A stretch of DNA of 64,000 nucleotides from Toxonevra muliebris (Eukaryota; Arthropoda; Insecta; Diptera; Pallopteridae): positions 80,294,400 through 80,358,399 of the forward strand of contig OY829328.1 of the NCBI GenBank assembly GCA_963691655.1, given 5' to 3'. The translations under genes and the position numbers were made by a program. Below the pieces are notes generated by a model. That model had not been told where the DNA came from, searched no databases, and worked only from the letters and a program-made list of their open reading frames with translations. Below are positions 12,591-23,435 of this stretch, one piece after another. Position 1 is the first letter of the stretch, and each line of letters begins with the position of its first letter.

Positions 12591-12744
12591 GCTAGATCCA
12601 CCCCCGCAAAGCAATAAATACCCGCGAGGAGTTGAGAGGAGGTGTTTTTAGTCGGTAGGAATCCAACATAACCGTAGAACAGGAGTTCTGCGATATCAAT
12701 GAAGATTACCACCTTTCAACGAACGAAAAAAAACCCTTACGGAA

Positions 12745-12962
12745 ATCTTTTCAAATGCGACGTAATCCAAAATTTGACCACAGTAAAACTATGCACCAAC
12801 TTGAGCACACCCAATCTAACATAGCCCGACTGACTGCAGTACTGACGGGACACTGAGGAATAGGTGAACATACGGCCAGACTCTCCATCCCACATAACAC
12901 ACATTGCAAGAGCTGTAATGACTTGGAGGAGAGAGAGGCCATATCCCATTTACTCAATATAT
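12745..12962 (+). pseudogene. LINE C-terminal zinc-knuckle remnant
   Basis: One frame reads ARLTAVLTGH, stop, GIGEHTARLSIPHNTHCKSC and EEREAISHLL, the C-terminal region of a LINE with the pattern LTGHxxIGxHAxRLG...CxxC...ExxxHLLCxCP. The same pattern appears in the open LINE at 22380-22510. The copy stops before the last cysteines and carries an in-frame stop. Confidence 0.7.
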
Positions 12963-14702
12963 ATATACTATACAACACAACCGAGATATCCGAGATCGAA
13001 ATCGGAAAGCTTATTCAATTTTTTAAACTCACGGATTGGCTCTAGATGACAAACAACATTCTTTGACAAAATGAGGTTTGTGATAACAAAATGGCGCTTC
13101 AGCGCTAATTTTACTTCCTCTGCTCGAGGAAGTAGCAACGTTACCTACCTGCATTCTTGAAAATATCGTTTGCAGTTCCAACCAAAACAAAAAAAAAACT
13201 CTTAAGAGCCGTATTGATTCCAAGCTCTGTGATTTGCATGTCCTACTGAGTTTTAGTTTCTTGTTTCCCTTCTATGGATTATGTTAAAGCTCTTGTGCTA
13301 AAGAATCTACAGTTGTTTATGTTATCTAATTTGAGACATTTTGTATGTAAACAGTTCTTCTTCAATTCTTTAAATTACACAAATAATCAAACTTAAATTT
13401 ACAAAAAACGTTTTCTAAATGTTGCTAATTTTGCAAAATTCAAATTCGCCACCACCACATGGCCGTCGTCATCGTCTTCATCAGCAGCATCATTTTCATC
13501 ATGATCGTCCACACAACGCTGGTGGCATACGCAGATATGTATCACAAACATATATACATATAATCTAAACTCTCCATCACGATCAGCAAATTCCGTCGCT
13601 ATTATTTATTGACACTTGAAACCACCGGTTGCTGCGCTGCACAGTGCGGTGTTGTTGCATGCTATCGCATCTTCTTATTTCCAGGCGTCAGCCGCTAAAC
13701 GTGCCACCTCGATACAGCTACATATCAATATTTGTATGCATGCATGCAAGTAAATATGCTTGGAGTATCTGTATCTGGTTGCCAGTGTATTCAATTTGGG
13801 TTTAGCATCCATATATGCATACAAGTATTGCATAGTCGACCATTTGATTTATGTTCGCATAATTGTTGGTTTAAACACATTTACAAAGTGCCATGTTGAG
13901 GCACACATTCGGCTCACATTTATGACACCACCAAGCGTCACAATAAAGTATGTGCGCGTGCGCTTCTCTTGTCTTAAATGCCATGCATAAGTGTGTGTAT
14001 GTGTATGTGTGACTGTATTGAGAAATATTTTTGTTTAAAGGATTACTATAAAAGTTTGATAAGATTGCCACCCTGTTTGATAAATCTTTTTAGGAGCTAC
14101 TTGTGTTGTACAGAACCGGCCTCTATTTATTGAGGGCCAACTTTTATGATATGGAATCAAGGAGGATTACTTTCGTATCTAATAAGAAATCTTACTACCC
14201 CGCTGGAGCTTTGCTGACAATCGTCTAAGTGCTGACATATTATGGAGTCACAGCGATCGAAACCCCTTTGCTATTCCGTAGTAAGATAATTTGGCGACAA
14301 CCATCCGAGTATTGAACCAGTTGCGGAGAGATACCAGTAAACGTAAGTAAGATCAGAGTAAATTGGCGTTATCATTTCAAACTGTCCTAGCAATACTGCA
14401 GTTGATTTGTTGTAGCATTTACCAGAACCATTGCGCCTCAAAGTATGTAACATTTTCAGGCCTTGTTTTCTTTGTAGTTTTATCTCTTTAATTCACTTTT
14501 TGTTACCCCAGCTGGGCGGTTGCTACTCAAATTGCTTGCTCATTATTTTTTCCATTTTCAATGATTTTTTCTTCTATACCACAAAATAATTTTGAGTTCT
14601 CAAAAGTTCTCAAAAGCTCGCCCGCTATCTCACTTTCCTCTACCTTGAAAAATCCTATAACCTAATACAGTTAGATATCATTTTAAAGCCATGATTATTG
14701 AC
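12963..14702. other. Non-coding stretch
   Basis: I recognise no gene. Features are a short AT repeat (12958-12970), a small perfect hairpin TACTTCCTC-tgct-GAGGAAGTA near 13110-13133, GTCGTCATCGTCTTCATCA-type trinucleotide sequence near 13460-13510, and a (GT)n-like patch near 13990-14012. Confidence 0.6.
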
Positions 14703-15038
14703 CTTTGTCAGATATTCCCTGAGCTTTTGCCAGACCACTTAGAACTGAACGTTTAACCGTTTCAAGACCATAAGGAAACCAGAGGAAATAACGCAAAACC
14801 GAATTCGGATTCGTATTCTCTGACCCCTTGAAGACCTGAAGTTTCATGGGTCATCTGTGACCCTGTGGCCCTTTGTCAGATATTCCCAGAGCTATTGCCA
14901 GACCACTTAGAACTGAACGTTTAACCGTTTCAAGACCGTAAGGCAACCAGAGGAAATAACGCAAAACCGAATTCGGATTTGTATTCTCTGACCCCTTGAA
15001 GACCTGAAGTTTCATGGGTCATCTGTGACCCTGTGGCC
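14703..15038. repeat. 168-bp tandem duplication
   Basis: The block starting CTTTGTCAGATATTCCC at 14703 is repeated from 14871 with only a few differences (for example CCCTGAGCTTTTGCC versus CCCAGAGCTATTGCC). The second copy ends at about 15038. The unit contains the TTAACCGTTTC...GACC and GGGTCATCTGTGACCC motifs of the composite repeat described in the next entry. Confidence 0.93.
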
Positions 15039-15221
15039 CTTAATGGGGTTTTTTACGAATTTTTTCTGTATATTTTTATTAGATATTTTTTTTTTTAAAG
15101 ATAGACCAAGTTATTTAGTATTAATTTTTCACTTAACCTTTTCTTGACCGCAAGGAAACTAGAATCGATAGAGAAAACCTGAGTCCAAATTCACATTCTT
15201 TGACCGCCATTTCATTGTAAA
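14752..15221 (+). repeat. Composite TTAA-associated repeat, copy 1
   Basis: Three related units begin with TTAACC (14752, 14920, 15135) and continue GACC...AAGG...AACCAGA. The first two carry an imperfect palindrome GGGTCATCTGTGACCC. An AT-rich spacer (about 15038-15134, TTTTATTAGATATTTTT) precedes the third unit. The same order of unit, spacer and unit recurs at 20224-20640, so this is one interspersed repeat family. TTAA followed by CCC/CCG at the unit starts suggests, without proof, a piggyBac-like non-autonomous element. The copy is interrupted at about 15222 by a transposase remnant. Confidence 0.75.
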
Positions 15222-15365
15222 AAGTTCGCGCCGACCAGTTGACGTTTCCATTTTTCGAAAGAATGCGATCATTGAACATTTCCTTCAATACTGTTTGCTT
15301 GACATGTTGTGTGTCACGTCGTGCCGTTCCGTTGAAGCTAATTTTTCTCCATATCATTGGTAGCG
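15222..15365 (-). pseudogene. Fragment of IS630-superfamily transposase (second catalytic region)
   Basis: The minus-strand reading gives TARRDTQHVKQTVLKEMF, then DRILSKNGNVNWSAR. This matches the segment around the second catalytic aspartate through the VNWPPRS block of the transposase family at 8296-9083, which reads VLNETFDGRILSKNENVDWP there. The usual QQDGATCHTA is mutated. It is only about 50 codons long and sits exactly where the composite repeat loses similarity to its second copy, so it probably marks an insertion. The plus-strand frame over the same bases is a shadow. Confidence 0.55.
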
Positions 15366-16734
15366 ATATTAGACAGAAACAAACTTTCCAACATTTCCGA
15401 TTGACTCCAAGTGTATTCGAGCGACTCCAAGTAAACTTCAAAGCAGTAGGACATCTAAACGTTCTAAGCTTTGCATTCTCATGACTTCAAAAAAAGATTG
15501 CATTCCCTTGACTCCAAAAAAGACTTCGAACTGCAATTTTTTATTCATTTCTAACTTCTCTCTCAATTGATTGCATTCTTTTACAGCTCTGCTATAGTTC
15601 AATGGACCGGAATATGATTTCTAAAAACTAAATAAGTTGGCAACCTTATGCAACAACCTATCGTGCCAATATTTTATATATCAAAACCTCAAATTTGTCT
15701 GAATACACGATTAAGTATTCGTGCACTTATTTCGTTCGTTTGTCATCATTTTTTCAATAAATTTCAATTTTCAGTTCAGTAAGAACGTGAATACATAAAT
15801 CGAAAAGGTATAAATTTTAAAGAAGGTCTCATGTGTGCAAACACGGATATACATACAAATGTATGTGTCGTGTGTATTTGTAAGTGTGGGGGGTAAAAAA
15901 TGCAAGGAGCAGTTGCTGTTCCATTGCGCTGTTGTTGAACGTGTTAAATTGATTTAAATGGCTCGTGAGCGAAGGAGATAATTTTCAGTTGTCAGATGTT
16001 TGAATATTTATGTTCCAGCAATTATTAATTTTTGTTGTTTTTTTTTTTTGTTTTTTTTGCGCTTACCAATTGGTGGATGTGCCCGTGTGTCAGACAAATA
16101 GTCTATCGTACTGGCAGACGGTTTGCTTTTGTTTTTGAGATGTTGTAGTTGAAGTTGAGGTTGGAGGTAGCAAGCAGCGTGTGCAAATTACATGAGATAC
16201 TTCAATTTCTTGCTGCTGCTGTTGTTATTGTTGTTGTTATATTGATAATTGCCACCAATTACACGCAATTGCATAATCATTTCTGACACCTTACAATAGT
16301 TTATTGCCGCCATTATTAGATTTAATTTATAATAAGTATTTTGCTGTAATTCGTGCTTAGCATATGCAACGGAAAGTTTTAGCGAGCGATGATTTATGGA
16401 AATAGTTAATAGTTTTCAAGTTATTAAATAAGAAAAACTTTTTTATGGATGTGGGAATTTTCAGTTTTTACTAATTGAATTTATGAAACTTTTTGTAAGC
16501 CAGAAAGAATTTTTTGTTGTTGAATCGGTTTGACTTTGATTTAGACTATTTTGTACAAAAGTCTCAACTTCGTTCCTTTTGCTGTTGACTTGCATTAAAC
16601 TCTTTTCCATATTTACAAACTGAGTTGACTGGGTTTCAGAATCGGAACTCAAAGTAACCAAGCACGGACTACATAGTGCAACTAAGATCTGGTTGTGGGG
16701 AGTAGTGATTGTACTAAATTATAGGATACCAAAC
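15366..16734. other. Non-coding stretch
   Basis: I recognise no gene. The phrase GACTCCAA recurs four times between 15403 and 15515. A TGC/TTG trinucleotide tract lies at about 16211-16242, and a T-rich run at 16036-16060. Confidence 0.6.
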
Positions 16735-16928
16735 AAATTCATAAACTAAACCAAAATCCAAACCGAAAACTGTAATAAAAATCAGATCAAAAACCAGAGT
16801 AAAATTCAGACCCAGTTCAAAGCTTTGAACGAAATTTTCACCAAAACTCAGAAACTGAAATTGTGACCAAAAATCAGAGATCGAATCGTCTGATACGTAA
16901 ACGAGCAACTCGTCACCTACTAGAGGGC
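16735..16928. repeat. A/C-rich degenerate repeat, left of mariner
   Basis: A run of diverged units built on AAAATTCAGACC and CCAAAACTCAGA. The phrase GACCCAGTTCAAA...AAATTTTCACCAAAACTCAGA recurs, diverged, on the other side of the mariner at about 18296-18345. This indicates one pre-existing degenerate array that was split by the insertion. Confidence 0.65.
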
Positions 16929-16930
16929 TA

Positions 16931-18183
16931 GCAAAAGTTCGCTTAGTTGGCAACACTAAATAAATTTTTGACATTTAATATGTTTCAAGTTTCACTGCAA
17001 ACAGTCGACATGGAGAGAAGAAAAGGCAAAGCTACTGAGAAAGCAGTCGGTAGAAACTCCACCGCAATCATATTAAGATATTCGGTTTGCCATTCTTTAC
17101 GGATTTCGGTGTAATCTCAAGCCTGTGGAAATATTCAAAGAGTGCTAAATAAAATATGGAGAGAATGCACCATCGCTTGTGACCGTCTCGAAGTATTTTT
17201 GGAGATTCCAGACCGGACATTATTCGGTGGAAGACGAATCTCATGAAGGTCGCCTAAAATTTTCGACTGACAACGTAAGTGTGGCTCTGGTGAAGTCTAA
17301 AATTGACGAAGATCTAAGATTGACCCAGGAAATGATTACTGAGGAACTGGTTGTATCGCGAATATTTAGGGATCATTTTGGATACTCGAAGAAATCAGCA
17401 CAATGCATCGTGATGGGTTCTCCAAATCTGAACTGATGCTCAAAAACAGACGCGTGTGGTTTTTCTTCAGAAATTTTAAAATGAAGAGCCACGCACCTTA
17501 AGTAAAATTAAAACAGTTGATAAAACTTTGTTCTTCAAGTAAGATCCATAAACTAAGCAACAGTCAATGGTATGGAGCCCAGAAGTTGCTAATTCACCCA
17601 TCAAAGCCAAACGGAAGAAGTCAGCGGTAAAAGTAATGATGTCAATTTATTTCGTCAGAGAAAAAATTTTAGATGTTATTCCTTTGAAAGTCCAGGACAG
17701 ACGGTAACTGCTACTAAATGGTATACTGAAATCGGCTTACTACAAGTTTTCGAAAACTTGTTGGGAAACCACAAAAAAAGATGAACTGCGCCGCTACTTT
17801 TTGCAGCATGATAACGCCCCAGCTCCAGCTCACACTGTTGAGAAAACGAAAAACTTCATTGCGCTCTCAGGGATTGAAGAAATTTGTCCAGCACCCAATT
17901 CCCCGGATCTAGCGCAGTGTGATTTCTGATTGTTACCAAAAATAAAAATAAAATTTGAGAGGAAAGGCCTTCGGCAATAATGAGGAGATAAATAATCCAG
18001 TTGCAAACCTAAAATGTGGAAGTTACAAACCTAAAAAAACCGATTTTGAGGAGTATTTTTCGAAAAAATGTTTAGATTAATGGAGATTATGTCTCGAAAA
18101 ATTTAAAAACGTTGAAGATTAAAGTTATGAAATTAAAAATGTTTTTGCCCTTTTCCTTGTAGCTAACTGAGCGAACTTTTGTT
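16931..18183 (+). mobile_element. Full-length, decayed mariner transposon
   Basis: The ends are inverted repeats CAAAAGTTCGCTYAGTTRGC (left from 16932; right, inverted, ending 18181), flanked by TA on both sides (16929-16930 and 18184-18185). The 1253-bp length is typical of mariner. The transposase remnant starts at ATG 17010. It reads VSKYFWRFQTGHYSVEDES (helix-turn-helix linker), DLRLTQEMITEELVVS and GYSKKSA. The second catalytic block QHDNAPAPAHT is at about 17808-17840 and the third block SPDLAQCDF at about 17905-17930; the end FKNVED stops at 18121. Many frameshifts and stops make it inactive. A relative with the same left TIR lies at 50440-51434 on minus. Confidence 0.9.
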
Positions 18184-18185
18184 TA

Positions 18186-18610
18186 TCACTCAAAACTTTT
18201 GTTTTATCAAAAATTTCAATAATACTCAGACCAAAATTCAAACCAAATTAAGAAAAAATTCAAAGGATAATAAATTCAAAACAGGGCAAAATTTAGACCC
18301 AGTTCAAAATTTTTATCAAAATTTTCAACAAAACTCAGACCAAAATTCAAACAAAATTAAGAAAATATTGAACTGAAATTGTGACAAAAATTACACAAAA
18401 AATCAGACGAAAATTAAGATAAAAACTAAAATCCAAAGGACAATAAATTCAAATCAGAGTGAAATTTAGGACTGAATTTGCACCTAAGGAGAACCAAAAC
18501 AAACCAAAAATAAACCAAAAAAATAAGTTCAAAACTTAGACTAAAATCCAAATCAAAACTTTGACCAAAAGAGAACAAATTCAGTCAGACAAATCAGCAA
18601 TGAAACTAAA
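18186..18610. repeat. A/C-rich degenerate repeat, right of mariner
   Basis: This continues the array at 16735-16928. Units such as CAGACCAAAATTCAAACAAAATTAAG and AACTGAAATTGTGAC recur with substitutions and no strict period. Apparent frames here encode only N/Q/K/F low-complexity peptide and are not taken as genes. Confidence 0.65.
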
Positions 18611-20223
18611 ACTTGTATCAGAAACATAAAAGAAATCCCACCATAAAATAGCACTCAAAAACTGTTCAAAACAGCGTTCACATTTTTGGACCCAAAACCC
18701 CCTCTGGATCCGCTTTTGCTCCGAGTTTTAATATATAAATTTAGATTTCATTGTTGATATTTTTGGCATTTTTTCTCACAATATAAATAAGACTATCTGA
18801 CTGATTTGCAGAACACAAAATTCTCTGAAACCGTCTCCAACTCAACTGAAGCGTTTGAGCATTTTCAAACCCTATGAATTAGGGTTCGAATTGATTGACC
18901 ACCCACCGCATTCAGTAAATCTAATGCACTGCAACTTTTTCTGTGCCCAAATCTCAAAGCAAATGAATTTTTTTGTGACTTAATCGAAACTGTTTCTTGC
19001 AATGGGAATATTTTATATCATGATTTTGCTTGGTTTAAATTATGAAGAGATTCATGCAGTAGCATGCAGACTCACTTAGCAAAAGTATCAAATTTTTAAC
19101 GAAAGAGAAGTTATCAAATTTGAAAAAAAAAAAATAAAATATTTTATAAAGTAATCAATAGATTTTGCACCAACCAAAGTAAAGAAAATAAATCAACTTC
19201 AAAATTTTAAGAAAAATTAAATTTATAGTTTCACAATTTTGAGATTTTCATAATAAATTTAGTGCTTAAATTGATTTTGTCTTCGTTTTTATGAAAGTGG
19301 TTTAAAAAAAAGGTAGCTTCCTTAATGCTAACAATTTGTAAACATTTTCTCATTATTTTCTGCACTAATTTTCTACATTGTCTAAGATTTCTTTAGAGCT
19401 TGTCCTGTTCATCAAGAACAAATCATAAGTACGTACATTGTTAAGGGTCAAGGGTCAATCGTACATTCTTTGTATTTTCAAGCATTGAAACAATGGTTTT
19501 CTTAATGAACCGCCCTAGTTTTCATTGTTACTTATTCTTCAATTTCATTGTCTTTCTATTTAACTCTCAAATTTTTAATCTTGTCAGGAAATGACAGTTG
19601 TCATCGTATTCGTATTGTTGTTAGTGCTCATCAATTTTGAGTTATGTACGTTAATTAAAATTGTAATATGGTTATGCTTCTTTCGTTTGTAGGTATCTGT
19701 TATAGTTTTACCTCTAGTGAGATTATAAATAGATTGAACAAAGTCAATTCCAGTAGTTTTTATTTGAGGTAGGTTAAAAAGTTGTCACAGTTTTAATTAG
19801 AGTACAATAGAAAGAATTAATATTTCACTCTCGTTAGATTTGCAAACTGAAGAAAATAAAGCAATCAATATAAAATCCTTAAAATGATAGGTCGTAATTA
19901 TTCTAAGATATTTATTATTTCCAATTAGTTACCTTTTCTTTTTCTGTTATTTCTTATGAATCAATTGATTTTTGTATGTAGTTAGATTAGAACATCTTAA
20001 TCTAAGGAGTTTTTGTTCAAGTTCTCTAAGTTTAGTAATGCTGAAAAATTGCCTTGGTAAGAGAATTAAAAATAGGAATTTTCCAATTGAAAGATTTAAA
20101 CCAGCTCCGGAAGTGGTTCAATGTTAAAAAATTGAGACCAAATTGTTCAAATTATTGCAAGTTTATAAAAAAAAAACAGTTTCAGCCTTTTGATTTTCTC
20201 ATTCTTCGCTTGAGTTGAAGTTT
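18611..20223. other. AT-rich non-coding stretch
   Basis: I recognise no gene. A phrase ACCCCCTCTGGATCCGC at about 18697-18713 resembles the inverted end of a hAT-like element (CAGTGGCGGATCC type). A direct repeat of GGGTCA with one spacer base lies at 19445-19457. The remainder is AT-rich. Confidence 0.6.
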
Positions 20224-20640
20224 AATCTTAATCCTTTCGCGACCATGAGGAAACCAGAGGAGATACAGCCAAACCGACTCAGGATTCATGTTCTCTGACC
20301 CTTTTTTCTTGTTTATTTTTGGATTTTGCACCTCTGAAGGGACTGAACTTTTATGGGTCTCTGGTGACCCCGTAACGCTCAATGCAATTTTCTTACGAAA
20401 TTTCTCTATACATTTTTATTAGATATTTTTTTAAAGATAGATAAAGCTAATTAGTAATAATTCTTCATTTAACCCTTTCCTGACCATAAAAATACTAGAA
20501 AAGATAGAGCAAAACTGAGTCCGGATTCGCATTTTTTGAACCCCCCTCACATTTCATTATAAAAACGTTTTTCACAAGCTTTCATTGACTTGTTTCATTG
20601 GTCTTGATCTTAAGGTCACCGGTGACCGGTGAAGAAAACT
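20224..20640 (+). repeat. Composite TTAA-associated repeat, copy 2
   Basis: The first unit starts TTAATCCTTTCGCGACCATG at about 20225 and contains GGGTCTCTGGTGACCCC. An AT-rich spacer follows (TTTTATTAGATATTTTTTTAAAGATAG, 20414-20442). The second unit starts TTAACCCTTTCCTGACC at about 20470. The copy ends near a perfect palindrome GGTCACCGGTGACC at about 20618-20631. Spacer and units align with 14920-15221, in the same order and orientation. Confidence 0.75.
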
Positions 20641-21294
20641 TATTTCAAGGTCTGAATTGTGAAGCCATAAGAACACTGGACCAACTACATTCAACTTTGG
20701 GTAGGATATATTGCACAATAAATATTAAAAAATAAATAGACTATATTTTCTTAAAATGAATTCATTCAGCCTTCATCCTCGCATTATCTAAACAAACTGC
20801 AAAACTGCAAAATAAATATGAACAATTTACAAATTGCCTAAGTTTCGTACTAGGCCATTTATCCTTATTGATGATTGCAATATGCGCTACATTAATATTG
20901 ACCGGTTAGTTAAAGTCTGTGAGAATAATAATTTCAAGTGACATTTTAGTCCGCTGAGGGTCTAGACCGAGATTTTTGCATTCACTTGTACTGTCCGTTC
21001 TATTTACACTAGCCTGGCCGCGATTTATTAGGAAGTTTCCTGAAATGTCGACCTCAATGATCGCCTAACTGAAAAAAGTTTCATTTTTACAAATCTAAAG
21101 TCGTTGATTATTAAATTCGATCTGACCAAAAATTAGTTAAATTTGAACAAATTAAGTTTTCTTCAAATTTTGAATTTTTTCGTTGTTGTTCGTAATGTGC
21201 GCTTATAAATTTGTGATAGGGTCATTCAATACAATTCGAGCATCTATACCAGGTCTTGATGTAAATTCAAAGACAAAAATTTAAATATCTCGAA
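20641..21294. other. AT-rich non-coding stretch
   Basis: I recognise no gene. The right part should contain the 3' end of the minus-strand mariner described next, but no clear TIR could be placed. Confidence 0.5.
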
Positions 21295-21479
21295 TGCAAT
21301 TGAACTCTCTCGCAGTCAAATTTTTTATTTTTCAACATAGTCTCTCTTTAGCTCGATATACTTCGCCCAACGTTTCTCTAAGTTTTTGTTGTCCTCCATA
21401 TACACGATTTCTCGAGGACCTCAAAATAGGCATTTGTTTCATTAATAACGTCTTCATTCGACCTTAAACCACTGGATAA
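21295..21479 (-). pseudogene. Mariner transposase C-terminal remnant (outer part)
   Basis: The minus strand reads GLRSNEDVINETNAYFEVLE, then after a frameshift NLEKRWAKYIELKRDYVEK and a stop at about 21295. This is the C-terminal region of a mariner transposase, after the third catalytic aspartate. The N-terminal/central part of the same gene resumes at 22738 on the same strand; the intervening DNA is a LINE. The region around the second and third catalytic residues is missing from both parts. Confidence 0.75.
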
Positions 21480-22737
21480 GGTTAGAAGAACGGCAGCCAT
21501 ATTGATTACTGGGGCTCTCCGTACTACCTCCACAAAAGCTCTCTTCGCAATCCTTCATTGGTTGCCAACTTCACTTCTGGTTAAGCAACAAGCTAAGTGC
21601 TCTGCTGCCAGACTCAGTGCCCTAACTCGCTGGACCCGGTCAAACCTGGGCCATGCCAAGATTTTAATCCACGATATGTCCGTACCAACTAACGTAGACT
21701 ACATTTGCTCTTCCCCTAATTTAAACCACACGTTCTTCACCCATATCCCCAGTAGAGAGGAATGGGTTAATGACGAGGTGGTCACTCACAATTCAATTGA
21801 CATCTATACAGATGGATCCAAATCGGAGGAAAGAGTCGGCTGTGGCATCTTCTCTAGTAAGTTAGATCTCAGACTCTCTTTCCGACTTCCTCACCATTGC
21901 AGCGTCTTTCAGGCGGAAGTAATGGCTATCTATCAAGCGTCCAAGTGGCTTATTCGCAACGATTCATTCGATAAGAATATCTGCATCTACACGGACAGCC
22001 AAGCAGCAATCAAGTCCCTTGCCGGTGTTTTCACTACATCAAAGCTTGTTCTCGACTGCCGATCTTCACTCAACATTTTGTCGAGTCACTCTCAGGTCCA
22101 CCAATATTGGGTGCCTGGACATATGGATATTTCAGGTAACTGCAATGCCGACGAGTTTGCAAAACAGGGCTCGCAACTTACAGATATATCACCTTCCTGC
22201 ACAATTAGTGTCCCTCTTACGTTTATTAAATTAGCCATTAAGCAAAACTACCTAGAGAAAGCAAAAAGATCCTGGGTAGCGGAGCATACCTGTGGTATCA
22301 CCAGGCTAACATGGACCACTATGGACAATAGACGAACTAGACAGCTACTCAACCTTAGCAGAAACTCCATCAGCATTACGAATTCGATGCTCACGGGACA
22401 CTGCATAATGGGGAGACATGCTGCACGACTAGGACTGCTATTCAATGACTTCTGTCGGGGCTGCGGCTCTGAGGAGGAAGAAACAGTCCTCCATTTCATG
22501 TGCGAATGCCCATCCCTCGCCAGGAGGAGACTAAAACTCCTGGGCTCACCTTTCTTCACTAGTCTGTCCGAGCTATCATCCGAAAATATTAAGGGCATAG
22601 CCAGATTCATTATGGAATCCTCATGATTCTCCAATCCGTAAATGGGGGAGTCGCGCCGTACTGTGGTATCACAATGAGCCTAAATGTGCTTAAGTGTGCT
22701 TTCAAGCAGAAGGCTGCCACTCCAACCTAACCTAACC
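21480..22737 (+). mobile_element. 5'-truncated LINE with open ORF2 C-terminus (RNase H + zinc knuckle)
   Basis: An uninterrupted frame of 374 codons runs to TGA at 22624-22626 and is open from the 5' truncation, so no true start codon is implied. Order of blocks: post-RT motif AAILITGALRTT (about 21493-21528). RNase H follows, with YTDGSK (about 21807), VFQAEV (about 21907), IYTDSQAAIKSL (about 21986) and YWVPGHMDISGN...ADEFAKQG (about 22105-22170). The zinc-knuckle tail is LTGHC, IGRHAARLG (as MGRHAARLG here), FCRGCGSEEEE and HFMCECP (22390-22510), ending IARFIMESS. All RNase H acidic residues are present. The 3' UTR ends in CCAACCTAACCTAACC. The layout resembles Loa/I-type LINEs; the clade is inferred. 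The intact frame suggests recent insertion. Confidence 0.92.
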
Positions 22738-23010
22738 TTCTTCATATCGGCGTCAAATCGATCCGACAGCTCTGCATAATAAGCGACTCTGATAGTTTTA
22801 TCCTCTTCAAAGTAATTTATGAGAATAGCACCGCACGCACCCCAAAAAACCGTCGCCCTTACCTTGTTGACCGACAGACACACCTTGGTCTTCTTAGGCC
22901 TGGGGAAACCCACTATTTCTACTGTTCCTTGGTCTCTGGTGTATTGTGATGAACTCAGGTTCCATCTACGGTTACGAAACGATGCAAAAAATCTTTCGAA
23001 TTGTGATTAA
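22738..23010 (-). pseudogene. Mariner transposase central remnant (inner part)
   Basis: The minus strand reads RPKKTKVCLSVNKVRATVFW, then GACGAILINYFEEDKTI and YYAELSDRFDADMKK, stopping at the LINE junction. VMATVFWD...GIIxIDYLExGKTI...YYxxLLDRL is the segment between the first and second catalytic residues in one mariner lineage. It is the upstream half of the gene whose C-terminus is at 21295-21479. Confidence 0.8.
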
Positions 23011-23435
23011 ACATCTTCACCGTGGGGGGTGGGAGGGAGGTAGGGTGGTACTTTTTAGTGTCTGAATAATGTATTAAGTTTTAAAAAACTTGATTGGCTA
23101 TCACAAAGTTCTGACTTCATTCCGATTTAGATTTTTTGAAGTGTTTTCAATGCCACAATTAAAAATTTGTTCGAAGTTTGCATGATCAGATTTAGACGAT
23201 CCCAGAAAGTAGCCTGAAACAAGTAAAAATTAGGAGCCAAGCGCTTCTGAAATCCAAATTGGATTTTAGTGGGGCAATTGATAGCTTCGCCCTACCTCCA
23301 TATGTGTACGCTCATAATTTATTTTTTATGTGGGTATTCCATGATATCCAATCCCGATATAATATTAGTATTGGTCGAGTAAATCAGAAAGTCCCTTCCT
23401 TGAACTCATTGAGCTGAGGACTTATTGTACTAGAA
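23011..23435. other. Non-coding stretch
   Basis: There is a short G-rich patch (23024-23046). I recognise nothing else, and no TIR for the mariner was found here. Confidence 0.5.

Noticed and set aside
12260..12712. 150-codon open frame on the minus strand
   Set aside because: It is antisense to the R1-like LINE C-terminus, whose + strand reading has conserved motifs; the minus peptide has none.
14855..14872. Ecdysone response element in the palindrome GGGTCATCTGTGACCC
   Set aside because: Half-sites are separated by four bases rather than one as in the canonical element, and the motif belongs to a repeated unit, so a regulatory role is not supported.
18179..18376. N/Q/K-rich frame as a prion-like protein
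   Set aside because: It is a translation of the A/C-rich degenerate repeat that flanks the mariner; no start context, and the repeat continues beyond it in other frames.
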